The position numbers and the translations under genes are program-made. Positions 1-9,140 of a stretch of 64,000 bases of DNA are shown piece by piece. Below the pieces are notes generated by a model. That model saw only the letters and a program-made list of their open reading frames with translations, did no database searches and had not been told where the DNA came from. Position 1 is the stretch's first letter. Each line of letters starts with the position of its first letter. Where the stretch lies: positions 53,852 to 117,851 of the forward strand of contig JAEZLH010000026.1 of NCBI GenBank assembly GCA_023435895.1. Direction: 5' to 3'. This stretch comes from Bacillota bacterium. GTDB taxonomy: Bacteria; Bacillota; Clostridia; Lachnospirales; Lachnospiraceae.

Positions 1-1302
1 GCTTGGGGTATTATCACAACCTTATTTATTAAGACCGGTTGGTTTCCGAACGAAAAACTTGCAACTTTAGTTGATCCTATGATTAAGTATCTGTTACCAT
101 TATTGATCGCTTATACAGGCGGTAAGATGGTTGCCGATGTCAGAGGTGGAGTTATCGCTACAGTAGCAGCAATGGGTATTATCGTAGCTGCAGGTTCTCC
201 GATGTTTCTTGGAGCAATGATTGTTGGTCCAATTGCAGGTTGGGTAATTAAGCAATTTGACAAAGCAGTTGAAGGTCATATTCCTGCGGGATTTGAAATG
301 CTGGTATATAACTTTTCACTTGGTATTATCGGTGCAATTTTAGCAATCGTAGCGTTTTTCGGCTTTACACCAATCGTACTTGGATTAACCGATTTATTGG
401 CATCCGGTGTACAGTTCTTCGTTGATCATCACTTATTACCTTTGGCAAGTTTGTTCGTTGAGCCAGCAAAGATCTTATTCCTTAACAATGCAATCAATCA
501 CGGAATTTTATCACCTATGGGTATTGACCAAGTTAAAGAAGCTGGAAAGTCCTTATTCTTCTTGGTTGAAGCAAATCCGGGTCCCGGACTTGGTATCCTT
601 TTAGCATATTGCTTAGTAGGTAAAGGTGGAGCGAAAAGTTCAGCTCCTGGTGCAATAATCATCCACTTCCTTGGTGGTATCCATGAGATTTACTTCCCTT
701 ATGTATTGATGAATCCTTCTCTGCTTTTAGCAGCAATCGCAGGTGGCGCAAGTGGTGTATTCACATTAACCGTATTCAATGTTGGGTTATCTGCTCCGGC
801 TTCACCGGGTAGTATCTTTGCTGTATTAAGTATGACACCAAAGGGTAATTATTTAGGCGTTATCTTAGCAGTATTAATCGCAGCAGCTGTTTCCTTTGTA
901 GTATCCTTACCTTTGATTAAACTGTTCGGTAAAAACGAAGATCTTGAAGCTGCAAAAGCGAAAAAAGATCAGATGAAGGCTGAATCCAAAGGCTTAGGTA
1001 CACAGAATGTATTAACAAGCGGTATTAAGAAAATCATCTTTGCTTGTGATGCAGGTATGGGTTCTTCCGCAATGGGTGCTACTGTTCTTCGTAAGAAGTT
1101 AAAAGCGGCAGGTCTTGATGCAATCACTGTGGAACATGCTTCCGTATCTTCCATACCAAGTGATGCAGAGATTGTTGTTACCCATGAATCTTTAAAAGAA
1201 AGAGCAGCACATAGTGCTCCCAAAGCACAGCTTGTTCTTATCACTAACTTCATGACTGCTCCAGAGTATGATGAACTGGTTGCATCTTTGAAAAATGCTT
1301 AA
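1..1302 (+). CDS. mtlA: Mannitol-type PTS EIICB permease (partial, 5' end off window)
   Basis: The reading frame is open from base 1, so the true start lies to the left; the first in-window ATG is at 79. The visible part is a run of hydrophobic EIIC segments (to about base 920), a short charged linker, and a C-terminal EIIB domain with the phosphocysteine loop CDAGMGSSAMGA. This layout matches the membrane-bound mannitol EIICB, which imports and phosphorylates a hexitol. EIIA is a separate gene downstream (3674-4135), as in the split Bacillus arrangement. It is the first visible gene of a PTS operon with an MtlR-type regulator. The substrate cannot be proven: the usual partner MtlD is absent and a different dehydrogenase is present, so another hexitol is possible. 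Confidence 0.9.
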   Translation, partial: AWGIITTLFIKTGWFPNEKLATLVDPMIKYLLPLLIAYTGGKMVADVRGGVIATVAAMGIIVAAGSPMFLGAMIVGPIAGWVIKQFDKAVEGHIPAGFEMLVYNFSLGIIGAILAIVAFFGFTPIVLGLTDLLASGVQFFVDHHLLPLASLFVEPAKILFLNNAINHGILSPMGIDQVKEAGKSLFFLVEANPGPGLGILLAYCLVGKGGAKSSAPGAIIIHFLGGIHEIYFPYVLMNPSLLLAAIAGGASGVFTLTVFNVGLSAPASPGSIFAVLSMTPKGNYLGVILAVLIAAAVSFVVSLPLIKLFGKNEDLEAAKAKKDQMKAESKGLGTQNVLTSGIKKIIFACDAGMGSSAMGATVLRKKLKAAGLDAITVEHASVSSIPSDAEIVVTHESLKERAAHSAPKAQLVLITNFMTAPEYDELVASLKNA

Positions 1303-1335
1303 GTAATAATAAGAGAATTATTATTTGAACTGTAT

Positions 1336-1370
1336 GGTTTAGCACGGTCATTGTTTGGCCGTGCTAAGCC
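1336..1370 (+). other. Strong intercistronic hairpin between EIICB and regulator genes
   Basis: A 15-bp stem (1336-1350 with 1356-1370, core TTAGCACGG / CCGTGCTAA, two G-U wobbles) closes a 5-nt loop. No U-run follows, so it is more likely an mRNA-stabilising or processing hairpin, or a leaky partial terminator, than a classical terminator. Confidence 0.6.
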
Positions 1371-1402
1371 TTAATTCTAATTATAGGAAGAGATAGGTGA
1401 TT

Positions 1403-3508
1403 ATGATGGAATTGACTCCGCGAGTAAGGCAAATTTTATCCGTTCTAATAACAGAGAAGGATGTAATACCTGTAAAGAATCTTGCGCAAAAGCTTAACAT
1501 CAGTAAGAGAACCGTACAACGGGAATTGGATTATATCAGTTATATCTTAAAAAAATATGATATTAATTTGTGTGCCAAAACCGGAACCGGCATCTGGTTG
1601 GAAGGGGAGGAGTATCAAAAAAAGCTCCTTCTTAATCACCTTGAAAATCAAAATAAAATGGATTTTGCAGACAAATCCGAGCGTCGCAAGAATTTAACCC
1701 TAGAATTATTAAAGGATCAGACTCCGAAAAAATTATATTATTATGCAAATCTTTTTTCGGTCAGTGAAGCGACGATCAGTAAAGATTTGGAACATATTGA
1801 ACCTTGGTTTCTTAAATATAGTATTCTAATTATTCGAAAGCAGGGGTACGGGGTCACTCTACATGGCAGTGAGAAGAATATCCGACTGGCGATTCGTGAG
1901 TTCATTAGCAAAAATATGGACACCCCCACCCTAAATCAACTTTATAAGGAATGTGATATCTCGACACCGAAGGTAGTGGGAATCAAAGATATTAAAAACC
2001 GCTATCAACTACTGGATGATGATATTTTACAGAGAGTTAAGATTTGCTTTGCCAGTATCCCGGATGTTCGAATCAGTAGACTGGCCGAAGAATCCTATAT
2101 CGGTTTGATTTTGCATGTAACAATTGCAATAGAACGTGTTCTAGCAGGGGAAATCATCGAACCGAACGAAGAACTTCTTGAAAAATTAAAACAAGACGAC
2201 GATTACAATTTGGCACTATTAATCGTATTTTCGTTAGAAAATGAATTCGGAATTGAAATTCCTGATATTGAAATAGCCTTTATCTGCTTGCATATTAAAG
2301 GTTCTAAACTACAAAGGGCAAGCTTTGGACAGGACCGGGATAAGATTTCTCCAGAGCAAAAAGAGGAACTGAATGAATTAGTACAAGGCATGATAGTGGC
2401 ATATGATGAACAATTAGCCTATATTCTTGGCGCGGACGAAGAGTTTATTAACGGACTGGCAACCCATCTCAGACCTGCGCTGGTTAGACTTCACAATCAT
2501 ATGCAGATTGAAAATCCTCACCTGCAAGAAATCAAAGAATCCTATCCGGATGTATTTAACCGTTGTATTCGCGTAGGTAAATTTTTAAAAGCATCCACAG
2601 GATGTGAAATTCCCGAAACAGAGATTGGGTTTTTAGCCCTTCATTTTGGAGCTGCTACCGTACGCATGGAAAGTGAGAAAATGAACAAACGAATGGTTAA
2701 TATCGGAGTGGTATGTGCCAGCGGTATTGGCATATCTAGGCTGATGGTTTCAAGACTTAATAATTTTTTAAAAACAAGAGCTAAATTAAATACCTATGGG
2801 CGAACTGATTTAAACCAATTTGTACTTGAAAAGAACGACTTCTTTGTATCCAGCATCGAACTTGGTGATTTGGATGTAGAAGTGGTTCAAGTAAATCCTC
2901 TGCTTCCGGAGGAAGATTTAATGAGAATTGATGAAGTGGTTAGCCAATATGAGACCACCACTAAAAAGAGAGAAAATAATACTGATTTTGAACGTCAAAT
3001 GGAAAAAATCAATGATCTTGCCGGAAGAATCAAAGAAATCCTTCACAATTATTTCTGTCTAGAAATTAATGAAGATATCAAATTTCAAGAAATACTGGAA
3101 GTGGCAGCACAAAGAATCACTCCTTATAAAGACAGCCAGCTGCGCATCATAGAGGAAATAAAAAAACGTGAGGAAATTGCAACACAGGTAATACCGGAGT
3201 TGGGTATTGCTTTATTGCATGCAAGAGTCAAAGGTATTTTTCAAAGTGGCTTTTATGTATGTGTTCCGAAAAATCATGACATATTTACAAATGCCTATCT
3301 GCAATCCACAGAGGCCATTGTCATTATGTTGATTCCTGATGATGACCAAAAGCATGAAAACAGCCAGCTTTTAGGACATTTGAGTGAGAGTTTTATAAAG
3401 GATGAGCGCTTTTTGGAAGATGTAAAATCAGGTGATGAAATGCGTATAAAAGAAACTCTTTCAAGATTAATGAAGGAGTATTTCAATAAATATCTGGATG
3501 TTGTGTAA
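1403..3508 (+). CDS. mtlR: MtlR-type PTS-regulated transcriptional activator (PRD/EIIB/EIIA)
   Basis: About 701 aa with the BglG/MtlR activator architecture. An N-terminal DeoR-like HTH (about 5-60) is followed by a second Mga-like HTH (about 80-170), two PRD domains (about 190-410), an EIIB(Gat)-like domain with CASGIG (Cys about 438) and a C-terminal EIIA-like domain with LLHARVK (His about 606). In this family, phosphorylation of PRD and EII-like residues couples operon transcription to substrate flux and to general PTS energy state. It lies between the permease and EIIA genes, so it probably activates this operon. The start is ambiguous: GTG 1397, ATG 1403 and ATG 1406 all follow AGGAAG/AGGTGA; 1403 was chosen on spacing. 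Confidence 0.88.
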   Translation: MMELTPRVRQILSVLITEKDVIPVKNLAQKLNISKRTVQRELDYISYILKKYDINLCAKTGTGIWLEGEEYQKKLLLNHLENQNKMDFADKSERRKNLTLELLKDQTPKKLYYYANLFSVSEATISKDLEHIEPWFLKYSILIIRKQGYGVTLHGSEKNIRLAIREFISKNMDTPTLNQLYKECDISTPKVVGIKDIKNRYQLLDDDILQRVKICFASIPDVRISRLAEESYIGLILHVTIAIERVLAGEIIEPNEELLEKLKQDDDYNLALLIVFSLENEFGIEIPDIEIAFICLHIKGSKLQRASFGQDRDKISPEQKEELNELVQGMIVAYDEQLAYILGADEEFINGLATHLRPALVRLHNHMQIENPHLQEIKESYPDVFNRCIRVGKFLKASTGCEIPETEIGFLALHFGAATVRMESEKMNKRMVNIGVVCASGIGISRLMVSRLNNFLKTRAKLNTYGRTDLNQFVLEKNDFFVSSIELGDLDVEVVQVNPLLPEEDLMRIDEVVSQYETTTKKRENNTDFERQMEKINDLAGRIKEILHNYFCLEINEDIKFQEILEVAAQRITPYKDSQLRIIEEIKKREEIATQVIPELGIALLHARVKGIFQSGFYVCVPKNHDIFTNAYLQSTEAIVIMLIPDDDQKHENSQLLGHLSESFIKDERFLEDVKSGDEMRIKETLSRLMKEYFNKYLDVV

Positions 3509-3673
3509 TTGCACATGAGCCAGATTAAATATAGTAAATAAGTTTCATTTCCGGATGGCACTATTAAATGATGACAAATATCGTTTTGTTTGGATTGAAA
3601 CTATCAAACATTAATCATACAATATAATTACAACAATACAATGCAACGAAAATATTAAAATCGAGGTAAAAAT

Positions 3674-4135
3674 ATGTTTTTTTCAAAAAAAGAGAATAAT
3701 GTGACACTTGATATACTTCAGAAAAAAAATATACTTCTAAACTGCAAAGAGAGCAAACGAGAAGAAGTCATCAGAAAGCTTGGATCAATGTTAGTGGAAA
3801 GCGGTTATGTAAATCATGATTATATTGAAGCAATGATTGAAAGAGAAAAAACCTTTGCCACCTATATGGGGAATGGAATTGCATTGCCTCATGGTGTGGA
3901 AAGCGCGAAAGAAGGAATCCTCTCCTCTGGTATTGCAATTATGGTTGTACCAGAAGGAATTGATTGGAATGGTGAAACTGCAAAGATTATTATTGCAATT
4001 GCTGGCAAGGGTGATGAACATCTGGACATTCTCGGTAATATTGCAGTGAAATTAGGCGAGGAAGAAGCAGTGGAAGCATTGCTTACCATGAATACGGATG
4101 AAGTATATGAGTTTATTACCAGAAAGGAAGACTAA
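3674..4135 (+). CDS. mtlF: PTS EIIA component, mannitol/fructose family
   Basis: A 153-aa cytoplasmic phosphocarrier. The active-site motif is ALPHG with His at about residue 73, the residue that accepts phosphate from HPr and passes it to the EIIB cysteine. Its length matches stand-alone MtlF-type EIIA proteins. The ATG follows GAGGTAAAAAT. It sits 165 bases after the regulator and only 3 bases before the sugar-phosphate kinase, so it is cotranscribed with that gene. The stand-alone form fits an EIICB lacking its own EIIA. Confidence 0.88.
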   Translation: MFFSKKENNVTLDILQKKNILLNCKESKREEVIRKLGSMLVESGYVNHDYIEAMIEREKTFATYMGNGIALPHGVESAKEGILSSGIAIMVVPEGIDWNGETAKIIIAIAGKGDEHLDILGNIAVKLGEEEAVEALLTMNTDEVYEFITRKED

Positions 4136-4138
4136 CCA

Positions 4139-5077
4139 ATGATAGTAACAGTTACGCTGAATCCGGCTATTGATAAAACAGTGGACATCAAAGAATTTCG
4201 ATACAGTGGTTTGAATCGTATTACATCTGTTGTGCTTGATCCCGGCGGTAAGGGGATTAATGTTTCAAAAACCATTAAGCACTTAGGCGGTAAGACAATT
4301 GCAACCGGATTTATCGGAGGCAATGGTGGAAATGTAATTGAACAGGGACTTAAAAACCTTGGCATAGAAGCAGATTTCATTCATGTAGAGGGTGAAACAA
4401 GAACGAATATGAAAGTGCTTGATGCCAATGGCAATGTAACAGAGTTTAATGAACCAGGTCCAGTAATCAACAAATCAGATGTTGAAGCCTTGTTAACCAA
4501 ATTAGAAGCGCTTGCAGCACCGGATACCCTTTTTGTATTAGCTGGAAGTATTCCTCAGGGAGTTGATAAGGAGATTTATCGTATTATCATAGAAACGGTA
4601 AAGAAAAAGGAGGCAAAAGTTTTCCTTGATGCAGATGGAGAATTATTTTTGAAAGCGCTGGAAGCTAAGCCCGATTATATTAAACCAAACCGTTTTGAAC
4701 TTGAACAATATTTTAATTTTGGCGGAGCTGCTTCTGAAGCAGATTTGATTGAAATGGGAAAGAAATTACAAGCAGGTGGTATAGGAACCGTTGCCATTTC
4801 ACTGGGAAGTGAAGGTGCTTTATTTATTCTTCCTAACGAAGCGATAAAAGTTCCGGGACTTAAAGTAGATGCGCACTCAACCGTAGGGGCTGGTGATGCA
4901 ATGGTGGCTGCCCTATCCTTTGGTATTGACTCCGGATTACCTATGGAAGAATGTATCAAATTGGGTGTTGCGACTTCCGCAGGTGCTGTAACTACAATTG
5001 GTACAAAACCGCCGACCAGAGAATTAGTGGATGAATTACAAAAGCAAGTGAAACTTATTAAACGATTGACAAAATAA
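4139..5077 (+). CDS. fruK: PfkB-family hexose-phosphate kinase, 1-phosphofructokinase/LacC type
   Basis: A 312-aa PfkB kinase. The N-terminal signature has TLNPAIDKT and GGKGINVS, and the C-terminal anion-hole motif is TVGAGDAM, with the catalytic base Asp in GAGD. This subgroup phosphorylates ketose monophosphates: fructose-1-P (FruK) or tagatose-6-P (LacC) to the bisphosphate. It follows EIIA by 3 bases and precedes a sugar-alcohol-phosphate dehydrogenase, which suggests a route hexitol-P to ketose-P to ketose bisphosphate. A classical mannitol route via fructose-6-P would not need this kinase, so its presence is informative. Family is certain; fructose-1-P versus tagatose-6-P specificity is not. 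Confidence 0.8.
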   Translation: MIVTVTLNPAIDKTVDIKEFRYSGLNRITSVVLDPGGKGINVSKTIKHLGGKTIATGFIGGNGGNVIEQGLKNLGIEADFIHVEGETRTNMKVLDANGNVTEFNEPGPVINKSDVEALLTKLEALAAPDTLFVLAGSIPQGVDKEIYRIIIETVKKKEAKVFLDADGELFLKALEAKPDYIKPNRFELEQYFNFGGAASEADLIEMGKKLQAGGIGTVAISLGSEGALFILPNEAIKVPGLKVDAHSTVGAGDAMVAALSFGIDSGLPMEECIKLGVATSAGAVTTIGTKPPTRELVDELQKQVKLIKRLTK

Positions 5078-5091
5078 AGGAGCGAAAAGAA

Positions 5092-6351
5092 ATGAAAACA
5101 AGAGCAGTCAGAATGTATGGAGCATATGACCTTAGATGTGAGGAATTTGAATTACCTCAGATTAAGGATGATGAAATATTAGTAAAAGTAATGAGTGACA
5201 GTATCTGTATGTCAACCTATAAATTAGTAGATCAGGGTGTAAATCATAAACGTGCACCAAAGAATGTTGCAACAAATCCTATCATCATCGGTCATGAATT
5301 CTCAGGTGACATTGTTGAAGTAGGCGATAAGTGGAAGGATCAATTTAAACCGGGTCAAAAATTTGCACTTCAACCAGCTTTGAATTACAAGGGGAAACTG
5401 GATTCTCCCGGATATTCTTATGAATTTTTCGGTGGAGCTTGTACTTACTGTGTAATTCCTCAGGAAGTTATGGAACTGGGTTGTTTATTAAACTATGATG
5501 GAGATTCTTATTTTGAAGCATCACTTGGTGAGCCCATGAGCTGTATTCTTGGCGGATATCATGCGAATTATCATACCAATAAAGTGAATTATGATCATGC
5601 AATGGGTACCAAGGAAGATGGTAATATTATAATCTTAGGTGGTTGTGGTCCCATGGGATTAGGTGCAATAAGCTATGGTCTTTGCTTCAAGAACAAACCT
5701 AAGCGTATTGTTGTTACCGATATTGACGACGCTAAAATTGCTAGAGCGAGAGAAGTAATTTCTGAGGAAGATGCGAAGGCAAAAGGCGTTGAACTGATTT
5801 ATGTAAACACTGCAAAGCAGGAAGATGCGGTTGATTACTTAATGAAGCTTACAGACGGACATGGATATGATGATGTGTTCGTATATATCCCCAATAAACA
5901 TGTTGCAGAAATGGGAGATAAATTGTTAGCATTCGATGGATGTATGAATTTCTTTGCAGGACCCTCCGATAACCAATTTTCTGCATCCATCAATCTATAT
6001 AATGTACATTATACAAGTGCTCATGTGCTTGGAACAACCGGCGGTAATACCGATGATTTAATTCAGGCGATTGATTTATCTGCGAAAGGATTAATTAATC
6101 CCGCAGTAATGGTAACCCATGTTGGCGGACTTGATTGTGTAGCAGAAACAACCATCAATCTTCCTAAAATCCCGGGAGGTAAGAAATTGACTTATACCCA
6201 ATTCGATATGCCTCTCACAGCGATTGAGGATTTTGAAGAATTAGGCAAAACAGATCCATTGTTCAAAAAGTTGGATGAAAGCTGTAAAGCACACAAAGGA
6301 TTATGGAATACAGAAGCTGAGAAGATTTTATTTGAACATTTTAACGTTTAG
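5092..6351 (+). CDS. Zinc-dependent MDR dehydrogenase, sorbose-1-P reductase/hexitol-phosphate dehydrogenase-like
   Basis: A 419-aa medium-chain dehydrogenase. Catalytic zinc ligands are visible as Cys39 (SICMS) and His68-Glu69 (GHEFSGD), and the Rossmann motif is GGCGPMGLGAI. The four-Cys structural zinc loop of classical ADHs is not evident. Length and context resemble the SorE-type L-sorbose-1-phosphate reductase group, which interconverts ketose phosphates and hexitol phosphates. It takes the place where mtlD would be expected. An AAAGGAG site precedes the ATG, 14 bases after the kinase stop, so cotranscription is likely. The exact substrate is inference. Confidence 0.72.
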   Translation: MKTRAVRMYGAYDLRCEEFELPQIKDDEILVKVMSDSICMSTYKLVDQGVNHKRAPKNVATNPIIIGHEFSGDIVEVGDKWKDQFKPGQKFALQPALNYKGKLDSPGYSYEFFGGACTYCVIPQEVMELGCLLNYDGDSYFEASLGEPMSCILGGYHANYHTNKVNYDHAMGTKEDGNIIILGGCGPMGLGAISYGLCFKNKPKRIVVTDIDDAKIARAREVISEEDAKAKGVELIYVNTAKQEDAVDYLMKLTDGHGYDDVFVYIPNKHVAEMGDKLLAFDGCMNFFAGPSDNQFSASINLYNVHYTSAHVLGTTGGNTDDLIQAIDLSAKGLINPAVMVTHVGGLDCVAETTINLPKIPGGKKLTYTQFDMPLTAIEDFEELGKTDPLFKKLDESCKAHKGLWNTEAEKILFEHFNV

Positions 6352-6376
6352 TTCTTAATTAGGGAAGGATGATTGT

Positions 6377-6640
6377 ATGGTAAGTCAAAAGATAGTAATA
6401 GTAAATAAAAGCGGTATTCACGCAAGACCGGCTGGCGAGCTGGTAAAGGTAACAAAGTCCTGTAATTCTGATACCCTTATGTTAGTTGGTACAAAGGTTG
6501 TTAATTTGAAAAGTATCTTAAACATTATGGCTGCAGCAGTTCGTCAGGGTACAGAGGTTACCATCCAGTGTGATGGTGAAGGGGAAGAAGAAGATTTAAA
6601 GAAAATCGTTGACGCGATTAATAGTGGTTTAGGTGAGTAA
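6377..6640 (+). CDS. ptsH: Phosphocarrier protein HPr
   Basis: An 87-aa HPr. The PTS phosphorylation site is His15 in GIHARPAGE, and Ser46 (NLKSILNIM), the HPr kinase site used for carbon catabolite control in Firmicutes, is conserved. GGAAGGATG precedes the ATG. It ends the hexitol operon and lies upstream of Enzyme I. Because EI follows only after a putative terminator and a new leader, this HPr could be the general cell HPr or an operon-dedicated copy; the window alone does not decide. Confidence 0.9.
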   Translation: MVSQKIVIVNKSGIHARPAGELVKVTKSCNSDTLMLVGTKVVNLKSILNIMAAAVRQGTEVTIQCDGEGEEEDLKKIVDAINSGLGE

Positions 6641-6712
6641 ATGAAAGATATATGGTATGTTTCTAATTCGTATGATGAAAGAATCAACCGTATAAAACAA
6701 ATGAAAAGTTAA
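6641..6712 (+). CDS. Possible 23-aa leader-like peptide after HPr
   Basis: An ATG immediately follows the HPr stop (TAA-ATG) and opens a 23-codon frame rich in charged residues (MKDIWYVSNSYDERIN...). I recognise no family. The tight junction would allow translational coupling, but a short frame like this can arise by chance. Confidence 0.2.
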   Translation: MKDIWYVSNSYDERINRIKQMKS

Positions 6713-6770
6713 TAAAACCAGCAATGTCAATGATAACGATGAAAAAGTATCATTATATCATCGCTAGTTT

Positions 6771-6837
6771 AAGACCGCATACAGATTTGTACTTATTTAT
6801 ATTTAAAGTATAAGAATTGTTGTAGGCGGTCTTTTTT
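6771..6837 (+). terminator. Putative terminator between ptsH and ptsI
   Basis: AAGACCGC (6771-6778) pairs with GCGGTCTT (6826-6833), followed by a T-run. The 47-nt loop can fold further (TACTT/AAGTA). A -10-like TATAAT at 6855-6860 downstream suggests Enzyme I also has its own promoter. Confidence 0.5.
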
Positions 6838-6918
6838 CCTTAACCTTTTTGGTATATAATAAGAGAACCGAATCAAGAATATGTATAATAATGGGTTATA
6901 ACGATCAGGAGAATTAAT

Positions 6919-8547
6919 ATGAATAAATATAATGGAAAAAGTGTATACGGAGGAATCGCAATCGGCAGAGTGGTGGTCCTTCGAAAGAATGAAGATCAAG
7001 TAATTAGAAAACATATCACAGATACCGAGGCAGAGATATCCCGTGTTGAACAGGCAAGAGAGAAGGCGAAGGAAGAACTTCAGGTTCTATACGATAAAGC
7101 GGTTCATGAAGTGGGTGAAGCAAATGCCATGATTTTTGAAGTACATCAAATGATGTTGGATGATCAGGATTATGTTGCCTCAATCACTCATATGATTCAA
7201 AATGAAACGATTAATGGGGAATATGCTGTTGCCACAACCGGCGATAATTTTAGTGCAATGTTTTCTGCCATGGACGATGATTATATGAGGGAAAGAGCTG
7301 CGGATATTAAGGACATCTCTAATCGATTAATCAGAATTCTGTCAGGTAATCATGAACAAAAGCTTCATAATGAGGAACCCTTTATCTTAGTAGCGGATGA
7401 TTTAGCACCCAGTGAAACCGTTCAGTTAGATAAAAGTAAGGTATTGTCCTTTGTTACAAGAAAAGGCTCTACCAATTCGCATACTGCCATTCTTGCCAGA
7501 ATGATGAACATCCCGGCATTAATTGGTGTGGACTATGACGAAGCTTGTGATGGGAAAGAAGCAATTGTTGATGGCTTTAAAGGGGTATTTTATGTAGAAC
7601 CCACTTCTGAATTATCCGATGAAATGCGGGAATTGCAACAAAAGGAATTAACAAAGAAAAAACTTCGTGAGAATTTAAAGGGGAAAGAAAATATTACAAA
7701 GGATGGTAGAAAAATAGAGATATATGCTAATATCGGCAGTGTCTCCGATGTGGCAAACGTACTCCAAAATGATGCGGGAGGAATCGGACTGTTTCGAAGT
7801 GAGTTTTTATATCTTGAAAAGAATACCTTCCCAACGGAAGAAGAGCAATTTCTTGCTTATAAAGCAGTAGCAGAGAACATGTCCGGTAAAAAAGTAATTA
7901 TTCGAACCTTGGATATTGGCGCGGATAAGCAAGTGGATTATTTCGACCTTGGAAAGGAAGAAAATCCGGCAATGGGATATCGTGCAATAAGAATCTGTTT
8001 GACTCAGCCAGATATTTTCCGTACACAGTTGCGTGCCATTTACCGCGCAAGTATATATGGAACAATCTCTATTATGTATCCAATGATTATATCAATCGAT
8101 GAGATAAAAAAGATTAAAAAAGTCGTACAATCCGTAAAAGAGGAATTGCGTGAACAAGGTATTCCGTATGGCGAGGTAGAACAGGGCGTAATGATTGAAA
8201 CACCTGCAGCGGTCATGATTAGTGACTTACTGGCAGAGGAAGTGGATTTCTTTAGCATTGGTACCAATGATTTAACTCAATATACCTTAGCGATTGACAG
8301 GCAGAATCCAAAGCTTGATGATTTTTATGATTCCCATCATCCTGCTGTTCTGCGAATGATTAAGATGGTCGTAGAAAATGGTCATAAAGGTGGTTGCTGG
8401 GTAGGCATCTGCGGTGAACTCGGCGCAGACATTTCCCTAACGGAAGAATTTATTAAAATGGGTGTGGATGAGTTATCTGTTTCCCCATCCGCAGTACTTT
8501 CCGTACGAGAAAAAGTTCGAAATGCAGACTTAAGCGAAAGTATGTAA
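6919..8547 (+). CDS. ptsI: PTS Enzyme I (PEP-protein phosphotransferase)
   Basis: A 542-aa protein that transfers phosphate from PEP to HPr. The swivelling phosphohistidine is His188 in STNSHTAILAR. The C-terminal PEP-binding TIM barrel contains GIGLFRSEFLY, the IGTNDLTQY motif and the catalytic Cys498 in GICGELG. It is about 30 residues shorter than typical Enzyme I, mainly toward the C terminus, but all active-site elements are present. The start ATG follows CAGGAGAATTAAT. A 280-base gap with a putative terminator and -10 box separates it from ptsH, so it may be partly independent. Confidence 0.93.
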   Translation: MNKYNGKSVYGGIAIGRVVVLRKNEDQVIRKHITDTEAEISRVEQAREKAKEELQVLYDKAVHEVGEANAMIFEVHQMMLDDQDYVASITHMIQNETINGEYAVATTGDNFSAMFSAMDDDYMRERAADIKDISNRLIRILSGNHEQKLHNEEPFILVADDLAPSETVQLDKSKVLSFVTRKGSTNSHTAILARMMNIPALIGVDYDEACDGKEAIVDGFKGVFYVEPTSELSDEMRELQQKELTKKKLRENLKGKENITKDGRKIEIYANIGSVSDVANVLQNDAGGIGLFRSEFLYLEKNTFPTEEEQFLAYKAVAENMSGKKVIIRTLDIGADKQVDYFDLGKEENPAMGYRAIRICLTQPDIFRTQLRAIYRASIYGTISIMYPMIISIDEIKKIKKVVQSVKEELREQGIPYGEVEQGVMIETPAAVMISDLLAEEVDFFSIGTNDLTQYTLAIDRQNPKLDDFYDSHHPAVLRMIKMVVENGHKGGCWVGICGELGADISLTEEFIKMGVDELSVSPSAVLSVREKVRNADLSESM

Positions 8548-8666
8548 CTTTCTCTATTTCTCATAGGGATAAAGAATATACTTTGTAGCAGGTATAATCA
8601 ATTTTAAAGCCGATGAATAATCTTAACATAATAATTGAAAAATATCCTATGATATAGGAGGTTATT

Positions 8667-8963
8667 ATGGAAAGTTTTCCGACGATACACACTAATTTTT
8701 GGGATGCGACTATTGCCGTTCCCTTCGTTTTGATTATAACTCAATTGCTCAAAACGCTATTACCAATTCCACGTGCTTATATTCCCTCCTAAGCGAATAT
8801 AATAGGATTGATTATATCCATCTTTTTCGCACATAGAGGAAATATCAGTGCAGGCATTTTTATGGGTTTTTTTTATGGCAATGCAGCGGTAGGGGCGTTT
8901 TCGTCCATTAAAATTTCCCTGATTGCATATAAAAATAGAAAAGATAAGAAACGACATAAATAA
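8667..8963 (+). pseudogene. Small holin-like membrane protein interrupted by an in-frame stop
   Basis: ATG at 8667 follows a perfect TAGGAGGTTATT site. Forty-one codons are read to TAA at 8790-8792, then the same frame continues for 56 more codons to 8963. Joined, the about 98-codon product has two hydrophobic segments, a small-residue-rich stretch (GIFMGFFYGNAAVGAFSS) and a Lys/Arg-rich tail. This resembles small phage-holin-like proteins, but only as a pattern match. Either the gene is broken by a nonsense mutation or the first 41 aa are made alone. Confidence 0.5.
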
Positions 8964-9081
8964 CTGATTAAACCAACGTTAACCTAAGAATTCACCCGTT
9001 TATATTACAAACATTGGAACAAATTGTTATACTAATTTTATAAAGGTTATAAAACTTTTAATTTTATTGAGCCTTTTTTCA

Positions 9082-9111
9082 TTGACAGAGGGATCGGTTA
9101 TCCCCTATAAT
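9082..9111 (+). promoter_or_regulatory. Sigma-A promoter of the cation ATPase transcript
   Basis: Consensus TTGACA at 9082-9087 and TATAAT at 9106-9111 are separated by 18 bp, directly upstream of the riboswitch leader. Confidence 0.8.
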
Positions 9112-9140
9112 GAACAAACAAATTAATATTCCAACATACT

